Assembly (NCBI GenBank): GCA_012839845.1
Contig: DUMM01000099.1
Span: forward strand, 1 to 36,014
Source: Bacillota bacterium
Lineage (GTDB): Bacteria; Bacillota; Limnochordia; DTU087
Direction: 5' to 3'
Length of the DNA stretch: 36,014 bases
Every line of letters starts with the position of its first letter. The first letter of the stretch is position 1. Positions 18,774 to 27,982 of this stretch are shown one piece after another. Both the position numbers and the translations under genes were made by a program. The notes below the pieces were generated by a model that was given only the letters and a program-made list of their open reading frames with translations, did no database searches and was not told the origin of the DNA.

Positions 18774-19357
18774 CCCAATCTTCCTTTCGTAGACAGCTGA
18801 CCCTCCACCCTGGGGTCCAAGGCACAGGCCTGAGCTAGAGCTCTGGCTGCTGCCTTGAAGGCCGCCTCTACCAAGTGATGCATGTTTCCCCCAGCTATCT
18901 CCCGAATATGCAGGGTGATGCCGGCATTAAAGGCTAGAGACCTAAAAAACTCCTCGGCCAGCACAGCGGGAAAAGCACCCAGCATCTCACTGGTCAAATT
19001 CCAGGAAAAGACTGCGCAGGGCCTGCCGCTGATATCCACCGCAGCCATTACCAGCACTTCATCCATGGGGACAAAGGCGTTCCCAAAGCGGGCAATACCT
19101 GATTTGCTGCCCAGGGCTTGGGCAAAGGCCTGGCCCAGGACGATCCCCACATCTTCCACGGTGTGGTGGGCATCTACCTCCAAGTCCCCCCGGGCAAAGA
19201 CCTCAAGATCGAAGAAACCGTGCTTGGCGAAGGCAGTGAGCATGTGATCGAAGAAGCCGATTCCCGTCTCGATGGTGCTCTTTCCCTTGCCGTCTAAATC
19301 CAGCTTCACCCGGATATCTGTCTCTCCGGTGGTCCGGCTGACTTGCCCCATTCTCAT
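18770..19357 (-). CDS. hisB: Imidazoleglycerol-phosphate dehydratase
   Basis: HisB of 195 residues, the monofunctional IGP dehydratase without the phosphatase domain of enterobacterial HisB. The metal-binding His repeats are visible: FFDHML, EVDAHHTVEDVG (first half) and GGNMHHLVEAAFKA (second half), giving the manganese site. The ATG at 19357 has AGGAGG seven bases upstream. It starts 11 bases after the hisD stop and overlaps hisA by four bases. Confidence 0.97.
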   Translation of the reverse strand: MRMGQVSRTTGETDIRVKLDLDGKGKSTIETGIGFFDHMLTAFAKHGFFDLEVFARGDLEVDAHHTVEDVGIVLGQAFAQALGSKSGIARFGNAFVPMDEVLVMAAVDISGRPCAVFSWNLTSEMLGAFPAVLAEEFFRSLAFNAGITLHIREIAGGNMHHLVEAAFKAAARALAQACALDPRVEGQLSTKGRLG

Positions 19358-19368
19358 AGAGCACCCTC

Positions 19369-20724
19369 CTAACTCTCCTGCAGGCGCTCAAGCCTAACCC
19401 GCAGCGCATTGGCGTGGCCGTCCAATCCCTCGATACCAGCCAGCCGCACGGCCTGGGGACCGAGACGGGCTAGTCCCGCTTCCGTATAGCTAATAATACT
19501 GCTGCGCTTGAGGAAATCCTCTGTCCCTAAGGGCGATGAAAACCGGGCTGTCCCGTTGGTGGGCAGCACGTGATTGGGACCAGCGATGTAGTCGCCGATG
19601 GACTCACAGGCAATATGCCCTAGGAATATGGCGCCGGCGTGGCGGATGAGGTGCAGCATCCCAAAGGGATTGGCAACACAGAGTTCCAGATGTTCCGGGG
19701 CTACCACATTGGCCCACCGGGCAGCTTCCTCTATATCCCGGCAAACCAGAATAAATCCATGCCTTTCCACGGACAGCCGGGCGATATCCCTTCGGTCCAG
19801 CTTTTCGAGCTGGGTCAGGACCTCCTCTCGCACCCGCTCTGCCAAATCCTCAGAATCCGTAAGCAGTACAGCCGCCGCCTCCGGATCGTGCTCTGCCTGG
19901 GAAAGGAGATCAGCGGCTACGAAGCGGGGTTCGGCACTTTCATCCGCTAAGACCAGGATTTCACTGGGCCCCGCCAGGCTGTCGATGCCTACCCGTCCGT
20001 AGACCATCTTCTTGGCCAAGGTGACAAAGATGTTTCCTGGTCCCACGATCTTGTCTACAGCAGGGATGGTCTCGGTGCCGTAGGCCAAAGCCGCCACGGC
20101 TTGTGCGCCACCCACTTTCAGCACCCGGTCAACTCCTGCCAAGCGGGCAGCAGCCAGGATATACGGGTTCATCTGACCGCTCACTCCCACCGGAGATGCC
20201 ATGACCACTTCCCCCACCTTGGCCACTTTAGCTGGCACTGCGCACATCAACACCGTGGAAACCAAGGGCGCACTGCCTCCTGGGACGTAAATGGCAACCC
20301 GATCCAAGGGAGTCACTTTCTGTCCCAACACGATGCCGTCATCTTCTACCATCACCCAGGATTGGGGCCGAACCTGGGCATGGTAGCGCCTGATGTTCTC
20401 ACAGGCCGCCTCCAGGGCATCCATCACTTCAGCTGGGACTTGTTCCAGAGCAGCCTCCCACTCCCCTTCGCTGACCCACAGGGTGTCCGGTGTCAGCCGC
20501 GCTCCGTCCAGCTTGGCAGCGTACTCAATCACCGCGGCGTCTCCCCTGGTCCTCACATCCTGCAGGATGCGTGCGACAACTTCCTCCGGACTGAGAGGTG
20601 CTCCCCAGACTGCCTCGGTCCTGGCTTGAAAAGCCGCTGTGACCTCCACTTCATCTACGAAGGGGCGGGTCAAGAGCTCCCGCAGCTCCCCCTCTGTCAA
20701 TTCCCAGCTCCTAAAGATTCTCAT
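19369..20724 (-). CDS. hisD: Histidinol dehydrogenase
   Basis: HisD of 451 residues, doing the last two NAD-linked oxidations, histidinol to histidine. Family motifs include GGAQAVAALAYGTETI, DKIVGPGNIFV, DSLAGPSEILVLAD, zinc-site residues in LLSQAEHDP, VAPEHLEL and GPNHVLPTNGTARFSSPL. ATG at 20724 is preferred: GGGGGGA precedes it by six bases, while an upstream in-frame GTG (20739) overlaps that site. It lies 27 bases after hisG and 11 before hisB. Confidence 0.96.
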   Translation of the reverse strand: MRIFRSWELTEGELRELLTRPFVDEVEVTAAFQARTEAVWGAPLSPEEVVARILQDVRTRGDAAVIEYAAKLDGARLTPDTLWVSEGEWEAALEQVPAEVMDALEAACENIRRYHAQVRPQSWVMVEDDGIVLGQKVTPLDRVAIYVPGGSAPLVSTVLMCAVPAKVAKVGEVVMASPVGVSGQMNPYILAAARLAGVDRVLKVGGAQAVAALAYGTETIPAVDKIVGPGNIFVTLAKKMVYGRVGIDSLAGPSEILVLADESAEPRFVAADLLSQAEHDPEAAAVLLTDSEDLAERVREEVLTQLEKLDRRDIARLSVERHGFILVCRDIEEAARWANVVAPEHLELCVANPFGMLHLIRHAGAIFLGHIACESIGDYIAGPNHVLPTNGTARFSSPLGTEDFLKRSSIISYTEAGLARLGPQAVRLAGIEGLDGHANALRVRLERLQES

Positions 20725-20751
20725 TATGTTTCCCCCCACCCGCGACTTGCT

Positions 20752-21411
20752 TCAATCCACAGGTTTTGCCAGCACTTCCCGCAGCCGCCGCACTAATCCC
20801 TGGATAGTCTGGTATTTCACCTTGCAGCTTACTCGGTTGGCAATCAACCGGGATGTTATCTGAGCTATTTCCGCAATTGGTATCAGCCCGTTCTCCACCA
20901 GGGTAGTACCGGTTTCGGTTATATCCACAATAGCATCGGCTAGCCCCACAATGGGCCCCAATTCTACAGAACCATTGAGGTGCACCACCTCCGCCTGGAT
21001 CCCCTGGCTGCTGAAAAACTCGGTGGTAATCCTCGGAAACTTGGTGGCAACCCGAGAGTTGAAATCCAAATCCTGAACATCCTTAATGCCGGAGGTCTCC
21101 GGCACAGCTACAATCAAGCGGCAGAAGCCAAACCCTAGATCCAGAAGCTCAGCCACATCCTTATGGCTTTCCAGGAGTATATCCTTCCCCACAACTCCCA
21201 AATCCGCAGCTCCGTACTCCACATATGTAGGCACATCCGCCGGTTTTGCCAGGAGAAACCTCCACTCGGTACCTGGGACAGGGATGATGAGTTTTCGGGA
21301 GGGCTCCCGCAGCTCGCTGCAGTCAATCCCGATCTGCTCCAGGAGATCTACTACCGGCTTTTGCAGCCGGCCCTTGGGCAGCGCAATGGTCAGGGGCGCT
21401 GCTTTATCCAC
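20752..21411 (-). CDS. hisG: ATP phosphoribosyltransferase, short catalytic subunit
   Basis: HisG of 219 residues, the short form that lacks the C-terminal ACT-like regulatory domain and therefore needs HisZ. It joins ATP and PRPP in the first committed step. Visible are LTIALPKGRLQ near the start, YGAADLGVVGKDIL, and the PRPP-binding loop DITETGTTLVENGL. The start is GTG at 21411 (AAAGGAGG eight bases upstream) or the preceding TTG at 21414. It overlaps the hisZ stop by eight bases, which fits a fixed HisZ-HisG stoichiometry. Confidence 0.95.
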   Translation of the reverse strand: MDKAAPLTIALPKGRLQKPVVDLLEQIGIDCSELREPSRKLIIPVPGTEWRFLLAKPADVPTYVEYGAADLGVVGKDILLESHKDVAELLDLGFGFCRLIVAVPETSGIKDVQDLDFNSRVATKFPRITTEFFSSQGIQAEVVHLNGSVELGPIVGLADAIVDITETGTTLVENGLIPIAEIAQITSRLIANRVSCKVKYQTIQGLVRRLREVLAKPVD

Positions 21412-22681
21412 CAAACCCCCCTCCTTTCAAAGCCGCGGGAAATCGCTCCAGCTCCTCTTCCCGCCAGCCCACTGCCTCCGTCCAAACCAGGAGCCTATCT
21501 TCTGTAACGGGCTTGATCACCCAGCGAAAGCCGTTGGCTGCGGCGTATCTGAGGCCCTTATCCTCCTCGAGATCATCTACGGCCAGTTCCACTGAAAACC
21601 CCTGCCCCCTCAGCCTTTCTGCCGTCTGCCAGGCTAGATGCGGCCTTTGAGCAAGGCCCAAACAGAGGATCCGCAAATTGGGCCCAGCACTCCAGGCTCC
21701 CTGCCGGGAGAGGACCAGCATGATCCGCTCAATTCCCAAGGCGAAACCGGTGGCCGGGCACCAGTATCCAAACTGCTGGATGAGGTTGTCGTAGCGACCC
21801 CCGGTGCCGATGGCAAAGCCCATATCCGCGGTATAAGCTTCCAGCACCATACCAGTGTAGTACTCAATATCCTTGATCATCCCTAGATCCACCTGCACCC
21901 AATCGGTGAGCCCAAAGGCCTCCAGGGCATCATATATTGCCGTTAGGTTGCTGATGGCCCGCTGGGATATGGGGTTTTTGGCCCGCTCTGCAGCGTTGTG
22001 GAGCACCTCCCGCCCGCCCCGCAGATGAGGCAGGCTGAGTAAGAGCTCCCGGTCATCTTGAGAGAGGTTGTACGCCGCCGTAAGCTCCTCTAGGGCCACA
22101 TAGTCCTTCTTCAACAGGGCTGTGCGCAGGTTCCGCCTCTGCTCAGCCGACAACCCCGAATTCTGCAAAATGCCGTCAAAGTAATCCACGTGCCCAATAT
22201 CCACCAGGAAGTTCTTGAGGCCTACAGCCTTTAGGGCTTCAACGGCTAAGGCAATGACCTCAGCATCGGCCAGAGGACTGCTGCTTCCCACCAGCTCCAC
22301 ACCCGATTGATAGAACTCCCTTCGCCTCCCGGCCTGGGGTTCGGCATACCGGAAGACATTGGCGTGGTAGCAGAGGCGAATTGGCTTAGCAGCACCCCGC
22401 AGCCGGGTGGCTACAACCCTGGCAATGGGAGTAGTCATGTCGGGCCGCAGTGCTAAGATGTCCCCTTCCCTTTCAAAAAAGCGGTAAAGATTCCTGGCCA
22501 ACCCAGCGGCATCTCCGGCGCTTACGGCATCGTAAAACTCCATAGTCGGAGTAACGATCTCCCTATAACCCCACCGCCAGAAAAGGTTCCGCAGGGTTTC
22601 CTCCACCCAGCGCTTCCGCTCTGCATCCCGGGGCAGAAAATCCTCGGTCCCCCGGGGTGTCTGGGTCATGGTATAAGTCAC
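21404..22681 (-). CDS. hisZ: ATP phosphoribosyltransferase regulatory subunit
   Basis: HisZ of 425 residues, a catalytically dead histidyl-tRNA synthetase relative that binds short HisG and carries histidine feedback. It begins TPRGTEDFLPRDAERKRW and has class II synthetase motif 2-like RPDMTTPIARVVATRL and RYAEPQAGRRREFYQSGVEL. HisZ rather than HisS is supported by the EDFLP start, the missing anticodon-binding domain and the overlap with hisG. GTG at 22681 has GGAGG seven bases upstream; an ATG lies four codons later. It starts 25 bases after guaA. Confidence 0.93.
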   Translation of the reverse strand: MTYTMTQTPRGTEDFLPRDAERKRWVEETLRNLFWRWGYREIVTPTMEFYDAVSAGDAAGLARNLYRFFEREGDILALRPDMTTPIARVVATRLRGAAKPIRLCYHANVFRYAEPQAGRRREFYQSGVELVGSSSPLADAEVIALAVEALKAVGLKNFLVDIGHVDYFDGILQNSGLSAEQRRNLRTALLKKDYVALEELTAAYNLSQDDRELLLSLPHLRGGREVLHNAAERAKNPISQRAISNLTAIYDALEAFGLTDWVQVDLGMIKDIEYYTGMVLEAYTADMGFAIGTGGRYDNLIQQFGYWCPATGFALGIERIMLVLSRQGAWSAGPNLRILCLGLAQRPHLAWQTAERLRGQGFSVELAVDDLEEDKGLRYAAANGFRWVIKPVTEDRLLVWTEAVGWREEELERFPAALKGGGFGG

Positions 22682-22706
22682 TGGTCCTCCTCCCTCCCGG
22701 CCGCTC

Positions 22707-24074
22707 TTACTCCCACTCAATGGTGGCCGGCGGTTTGGAACTAATGTCGTAGACTACCCGGGTGATCTCTTTGACTTCCCCCATAATCCGGCTGGAGATC
22801 TTCTCCAGAACGTGATAAGGCAGCTGAACCCAGCTTGCAGTCATACCGTCGACGCTGTTCACGGCCCTGATGGCCAGCACGTAGCCGTAAGTCCGCCGCT
22901 GATCCTGCACGCCGACGGCGCGGGTGTCGGTCAGCACGGCAAAATACTGCCAGATATCCCGCTCCAGGCCCGCCTTCTTGATCTCATCCCGCAGTATGTA
23001 ATCCGCATCTTGCAGAACAGCCACCTTTGCAGGGGTAACCTCCCCAATAACTCTCACCGCCAGACCGGGGCCTGGGAAGGGCTGCCGCCAGACCAGTTCA
23101 TCGGGTAGGCCCAGTATCTGCCCAACCTTTCGCACCTCGTCCTTAAAAAGCCAGCGCAGCGGCTCTAGAAGCCTAAAGTCCATCTTCTCCGGCAGACCTC
23201 CCACATTGTGGTGGGATTTCACCAAAGCCCCCTGACCTGCCCCGCTCTCTACCACATCCGGATACACCGTTCCCTGAACCAGGTAACGTACCTTCCCCAG
23301 TTTCGCCGCTTCTTCTTCGAAGACCCGGATAAACTCGCCTCCGATCCGCTTCCGCTTCTCCTCGGGATCGGTTACGCCCTTAACCTGAGCAAAGAATCGC
23401 TCCTTGGCATCTACAGCGATAAAGCTTTTCCCAAACCGCCGGCGGAAAATATCCGCCACCGTCTCCGCCTCGTACTTGCGCATAAAGCCGTGGTCGACAA
23501 AAATGCATGTCAGCTGGGAGCCAACGGCCTGGTGCACTAATGCTGCAGCAACAGCAGAATCAACTCCGCCGGAAAGTCCGCACACCACCAGTTCCGAACC
23601 CACTTCACTCCTGATCCTCTGGATGCTGGACTCTACAAATGCCTCCATGGTCCAGGTGGGCTCGCACCGGCAGACGCTGCCAACGAAATCCTCCAGCACC
23701 TCTTTACCGGAGGGTTCCGCCAAAGACTCTATCCCGCCCGGAAAGACAGTCACCAGTCCAGCGGCCCTTTGCTCCTCGGCTCGCTCAACCAGCCAGTCAA
23801 ATCCGGAGCCAACTGCCAGCACAGGTATCCCGGCTTCTAACAGCTTCCTGACGGCGCTGTACACTTCCTCCCGGCCTGCCAGATTCCCGTCCTGCTTGCC
23901 GGTCAGAATTACACCCCGGGCACCTTCCTCCAGCACCTCAGCCAGTGATGCTTGAATGGGAAATATTTCGCTGTACACCTGCAGCTTCCGCACTTCCCGG
24001 GCGGCAACATGGCTGCCGTAACCTCCCAAATCCATGACGATGATCCTATTTGCCATCAGGCTGTCCCGTTCCAC
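22707..24074 (-). CDS. guaA: GMP synthase with degenerate glutaminase domain
   Basis: XMP aminase of 455 residues, against about 510-525 for normal GuaA. The ATP pyrophosphatase half is intact: SGGVDS P-loop (168-173), IFVDHGFMRK, HHNVGGLPEKM, and the dimerisation half with RQPFPGPGLAVRVIGE and the C-terminus YDISSKPPATIEWE. The N-terminal class I amidotransferase domain is recognisable (IIVMDLGGYGSHVAAREVRK; GIPVLAVGSGFDWL) but broken. The nucleophilic Cys of GICYGM is G89, the region of the FHPE His and Glu reads FPGGIES, and about 70 residues are missing. The frame is open, so this is not a simple frameshift. The enzyme should need free ammonia or a separate glutaminase. GTG start at 24074 behind AGGAG. 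Confidence 0.95.
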   Translation of the reverse strand: MERDSLMANRIIVMDLGGYGSHVAAREVRKLQVYSEIFPIQASLAEVLEEGARGVILTGKQDGNLAGREEVYSAVRKLLEAGIPVLAVGSGFDWLVERAEEQRAAGLVTVFPGGIESLAEPSGKEVLEDFVGSVCRCEPTWTMEAFVESSIQRIRSEVGSELVVCGLSGGVDSAVAAALVHQAVGSQLTCIFVDHGFMRKYEAETVADIFRRRFGKSFIAVDAKERFFAQVKGVTDPEEKRKRIGGEFIRVFEEEAAKLGKVRYLVQGTVYPDVVESGAGQGALVKSHHNVGGLPEKMDFRLLEPLRWLFKDEVRKVGQILGLPDELVWRQPFPGPGLAVRVIGEVTPAKVAVLQDADYILRDEIKKAGLERDIWQYFAVLTDTRAVGVQDQRRTYGYVLAIRAVNSVDGMTASWVQLPYHVLEKISSRIMGEVKEITRVVYDISSKPPATIEWE

Positions 24075-24116
24075 CTGTCATCACTCCTGTTTCCGCAGCC
24101 GGTCAGCCGCCAGCGG

Positions 24117-24656
24117 TTACTTCTTATAGATCTCCGGCTTCAAAATGCCGATAAACGGCAGATTTCTGTACTTCTCTGCATAGTCTAAACCGTAGCCCAC
24201 CACGAATTCATCGGGAATCTGGAAACCGTTGTAGTCAGTAGCAATGGGCACAAGCCGTCGGGCCGGCTTATCCAGCAGGGTGGCGATCTTGAGGCTCGCC
24301 GGACGGCGGGCTGACAGGTTGTCCACCAAGTACTTCAGGGTCAAGCCCGAATCCACTATATCCTCCACGATCAGCACGTGGCGGTTGGCAATAGGGGCGT
24401 CTAGATCCTGCAGGATCCGCACTTCGCCTGAGCTCTTGGTGCTGGCACCATAGCTGGAAATAGCCATGAAGTCCATATCCACGGGGATGGTGATGTTCCT
24501 GGAGAGGTCGGCCATGAAGCACAGCGCTCCCTTAAGGATGCAGACCAGCACCAAATCCTTCCCGGCGTAATCCCGGGAGATCTCGGCTCCTAATTCCGAC
24601 ACCCTCTTCTGGATCTGCTCTTCTGTCAGTAGGACCCGATCTATATCCTCTAGCAT
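24117..24656 (-). CDS. hpt: Hypoxanthine(-guanine) phosphoribosyltransferase
   Basis: Purine salvage enzyme of 179 residues that makes IMP or GMP from the base and PRPP. The PRPP-binding motif is VLIVEDIVDSGLTL, with the flexible loop region SSYGASTKSSGEVR, the GALCFMADLSR segment before it, and VGYGLDYAEKYRNLPFIGIL near the end. ATG at 24656 has AGGAGG eight bases upstream; a GTG directly before it is possible. It lies 42 bases before guaA in the same direction, so salvage and GMP synthesis are probably co-expressed, followed by the histidine genes. Confidence 0.96.
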   Translation of the reverse strand: MLEDIDRVLLTEEQIQKRVSELGAEISRDYAGKDLVLVCILKGALCFMADLSRNITIPVDMDFMAISSYGASTKSSGEVRILQDLDAPIANRHVLIVEDIVDSGLTLKYLVDNLSARRPASLKIATLLDKPARRLVPIATDYNGFQIPDEFVVGYGLDYAEKYRNLPFIGILKPEIYKK

Positions 24657-24708
24657 CACTTTTGCCTCCTCATCAACTGTGTCAATTCCCTCTCCTGTCC
24701 TTCAGCTC

Positions 24709-24837
24709 CTAAGTACAGACTATGCCCCCGTCTTTTCGATCCGGACAATCCGTGATGAAGTTTATTCTTTTCAAGTACTCCACGTACAAACCAATTCCTG
24801 CCCAGTCATTAACTTCGGATCTGCGTCTTTTCATCAT
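24709..24837 (-). CDS. Possible small protein of 42 residues
   Basis: A short ORF with tandem ATG (24837, 24834) behind GGGGGAG, a plausible ribosome site. The product starts MMKRRRSEVNDW, continues GLYVEYLKRINF and ends DRKDGGIVCT. It is basic at the start, has no membrane segment and matches no family I can name. Its base composition is less GC-rich than its neighbours. It sits between tandem terminators behind groEL and the hpt start, about 50 bases from hpt, so it could be the first gene of the hpt run. It might equally be chance or a remnant. Confidence 0.35.
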   Translation of the reverse strand: MMKRRRSEVNDWAGIGLYVEYLKRINFITDCPDRKDGGIVCT

Positions 24838-24891
24838 ATTCTCCCCCAACAGGCTCCAAAGGCAGCCCCAAGGGGTTCCAGCGGTGTCTCC

Positions 24892-24925
24892 AAAAAGAAA
24901 AGGCCGGATTCGAAGCCCGGCTTTT
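24892..24925 (-). terminator. Second terminator-like hairpin downstream of groEL
   Basis: AAAAGGCCGG (24898-24907) pairs with CCGGCTTTT (24917-24925) with one bulged G and a nine-base loop. On the minus strand the stem is followed by TTTTCTTTTT. It lies about 70 bases beyond the main groEL terminator, forming a tandem pair that would insulate groE from hpt-guaA-his. Confidence 0.6.
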
Positions 24926-24991
24926 CCCTTCATCAAGACAGCACCTTCTACGAAACGCCCTGCCAATTCTAGGGAGCTCCTTTGCTAAATG

Positions 24992-25021
24992 AAAAAGCAG
25001 GACCCTTTGATGGGTCCTGCT
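24992..25021 (-). terminator. Intrinsic terminator of groES-groEL
   Basis: AGCAGGACCC (24996-25005) and GGGTCCTGCT (25012-25021) form a perfect ten-pair stem with a six-base loop. On the minus strand it is followed by a run of U (A-run 24992-24996 on the plus strand). It begins 13 bases after the groEL stop. Confidence 0.9.
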
Positions 25022-25033
25022 GCGCTGTATCTG

Positions 25034-26689
<1,656 letters not shown>

Positions 26690-26704
26690 TTAAGTACACT
26701 GGCA

Positions 26705-26989
26705 TTACTCGATAATCCCGAGAATATCGGATTCCCGCATAATCAAATACTCTTCGCCATCAATCTTGATTTCAGTTCCTGCGTACTTGGCAAAGAGCAC
26801 CCGATCGCCCTGCTTCACATTCATGGGGATCAGCTTCCCGTCCTCGTAGCGGCCGGGACCGACAGCTATTACCTCTCCCTCTTGTGGCTTTTCCTTAGCT
26901 GTGTCGGGAAGCACAATACCGCTCTTTGTCCTCTCTTCCGCTTCAATGGGCTTGACAATCACTCGATCAGCCAATGGTCTGACCTTCAT
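26705..26989 (-). CDS. groES: 10 kDa co-chaperonin
   Basis: GroES of 94 residues, the heptameric lid for GroEL. The start [19 protein letters not shown], the mobile loop [21 protein letters not shown] and the tail [13 protein letters not shown] are all canonical. The ribosome site AAAGGAGG is strong. It is the first gene of the operon, 36 bases downstream of the CIRCE element. Confidence 0.98.
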   Translation of the reverse strand: MKVRPLADRVIVKPIEAEERTKSGIVLPDTAKEKPQEGEVIAVGPGRYEDGKLIPMNVKQGDRVLFAKYAGTEIKIDGEEYLIMRESDILGIIE

Positions 26990-27025
26990 CTAAGCTGTAG
27001 ACCTCCTTTTCCGGCGTACTCCCTG

Positions 27026-27052
27026 TTAGCACTCGCGGTCCGCGAGTGCTAA
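27026..27052 (-). promoter_or_regulatory. CIRCE operator (HrcA site)
   Basis: TTAGCACTC (27026-27034), nine bases, then GAGTGCTAA (27044-27052): an exact match to the CIRCE consensus bound by the heat-shock repressor HrcA. The nine-base spacer GCGGTCCGC is itself palindromic about its central T, so the whole 27-base element is one perfect palindrome. It lies between the promoter and the groES ribosome site, so the mRNA leader can also form this hairpin. Confidence 0.97.
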
Positions 27053-27063
27053 CACCAGTACCT

Positions 27064-27092
27064 ATCTTATAGAAGTGCCATTTTAATTGCAA
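27064..27092 (-). promoter_or_regulatory. groES-groEL promoter
   Basis: On the minus strand, TTGCAA (27087-27092) and TAAGAT (27064-27069) are separated by 17 bases, close to a sigma-A promoter. Transcription would start at or just before the CIRCE element, the usual layout for HrcA control. Confidence 0.6.
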
Positions 27093-27104
27093 ACGGACCC
27101 ATCT

Positions 27105-27188
27105 CTGAAATCGCGGGAAATACATGCCTATGCTTGCGCAATCTTGGTTTCCCTCCATCTTTCTCCTGTTTTCATCCGCCGATTTCAG
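27105..27188. repeat. Nested inverted repeat upstream of the groE promoter
   Basis: CTGAAATCG (27105-27113) is the inverse of CGATTTCAG (27180-27188), and inside it GGGAAA (27115-27120) pairs with TTTCCC (27148-27153). It lies between the groE promoter and the comB stop. It may form an 84-base structured RNA, act as comB's 3' end, or be chance; there is no U-run for a terminator. Confidence 0.35.
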
Positions 27189-27238
27189 AAAGGCCCATCC
27201 TGCCTGCCGTTGCCCGGCCCCGGTCCCCGCCGGAACTG

Positions 27239-27982
27239 CTAAAACCCAGGAGTGCCAATAGGCTCCAAGCGGATTTCACCTTCCCGGTAGACGGGCAGCA
27301 CCGGGTGGGAATCTACTGCGGCTGCCAGGCGTATATCCTCGCCAAAGCCCAGGTCCGCAAGCCGCCTCCCGTGGGTGCTTCCCCCAACTAGAGCCGCAAG
27401 ATCACAGCCTTGCCAGCGCTCGTACAAAGTGAGGCAGGCCCGAGCTCCATCGCTGAGCTGAAGACCTTCGCCCAGCCCGCTGATAACCGAACCCGCGTAG
27501 AGTGAGTCTTCCAGGGAAAACCGGCCCCGCGTTCCAGCGCAGACAAGAAGGATCGGCCCCGGAAAGCTGCGGCAGAACTCTACCACCGCCCGACGATTGA
27601 CAAAACCGCCGATGACAACCACCTCGGCCCCCGCCGCAACCGCTGCCTGACAGGCCCTGGTACCGTTGGTGGTAGTCAAGATAACGGTCCTGCCCTTAAC
27701 CCGCTCCGGTTCGTATTCCCGGGGAGAGTTGCCCAGGTCAAATCCCGGCGGCGGCAGGGCATTTCTCTCCCCTCCCAGCAGCGCATCGGGTTCTTTCTCC
27801 TTCCTGGCCCGGGCCTCTTCCAGTGTCGTCAGCGGGATTACTCTCTCTGCACCGTTAGCCAAAGCAGTTATGATGGTGGTACTGGCCCGCAGTATATCTA
27901 TGACAACAGCCGCAAAACCTTCCGCCCGTATTTTCTCCATCTCGCAGGGCAACAATGCTGCCTCTACCAGTTTTGTTGGCAT
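27239..27982 (-). CDS. comB: 2-phosphosulfolactate phosphatase family protein
   Basis: ComB-family protein of 247 residues, Mg-dependent phosphatase acting on 2-phospho-3-sulfolactate. Signature stretches are VVIDILRASTTIITALANGA, LGGERNALPPPGFDLGNSP and TTTNGTRAC. In methanogens the reaction leads to coenzyme M; in Bacillus the homologue YitC is linked to spore sulfolactate. No comA, comC or other sulfolactate gene is visible, so the substrate here is uncertain. GAGGTAA lies next to the ATG at 27982. It is divergent from ddh and sits alone behind groE. Confidence 0.88.
   Translation of the reverse strand: MPTKLVEAALLPCEMEKIRAEGFAAVVIDILRASTTIITALANGAERVIPLTTLEEARARKEKEPDALLGGERNALPPPGFDLGNSPREYEPERVKGRTVILTTTNGTRACQAAVAAGAEVVVIGGFVNRRAVVEFCRSFPGPILLVCAGTRGRFSLEDSLYAGSVISGLGEGLQLSDGARACLTLYERWQGCDLAALVGGSTHGRRLADLGFGEDIRLAAAVDSHPVLPVYREGEIRLEPIGTPGF

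Noticed and set aside
21404-22681. Histidyl-tRNA synthetase (hisS)
   Set aside because: No anticodon-binding domain, and overlap with short-form hisG points to hisZ.
22707-24074. guaA as a frameshifted pseudogene
   Set aside because: The frame is open end to end, the synthetase half is highly conserved and the missing segment is an in-frame loss.
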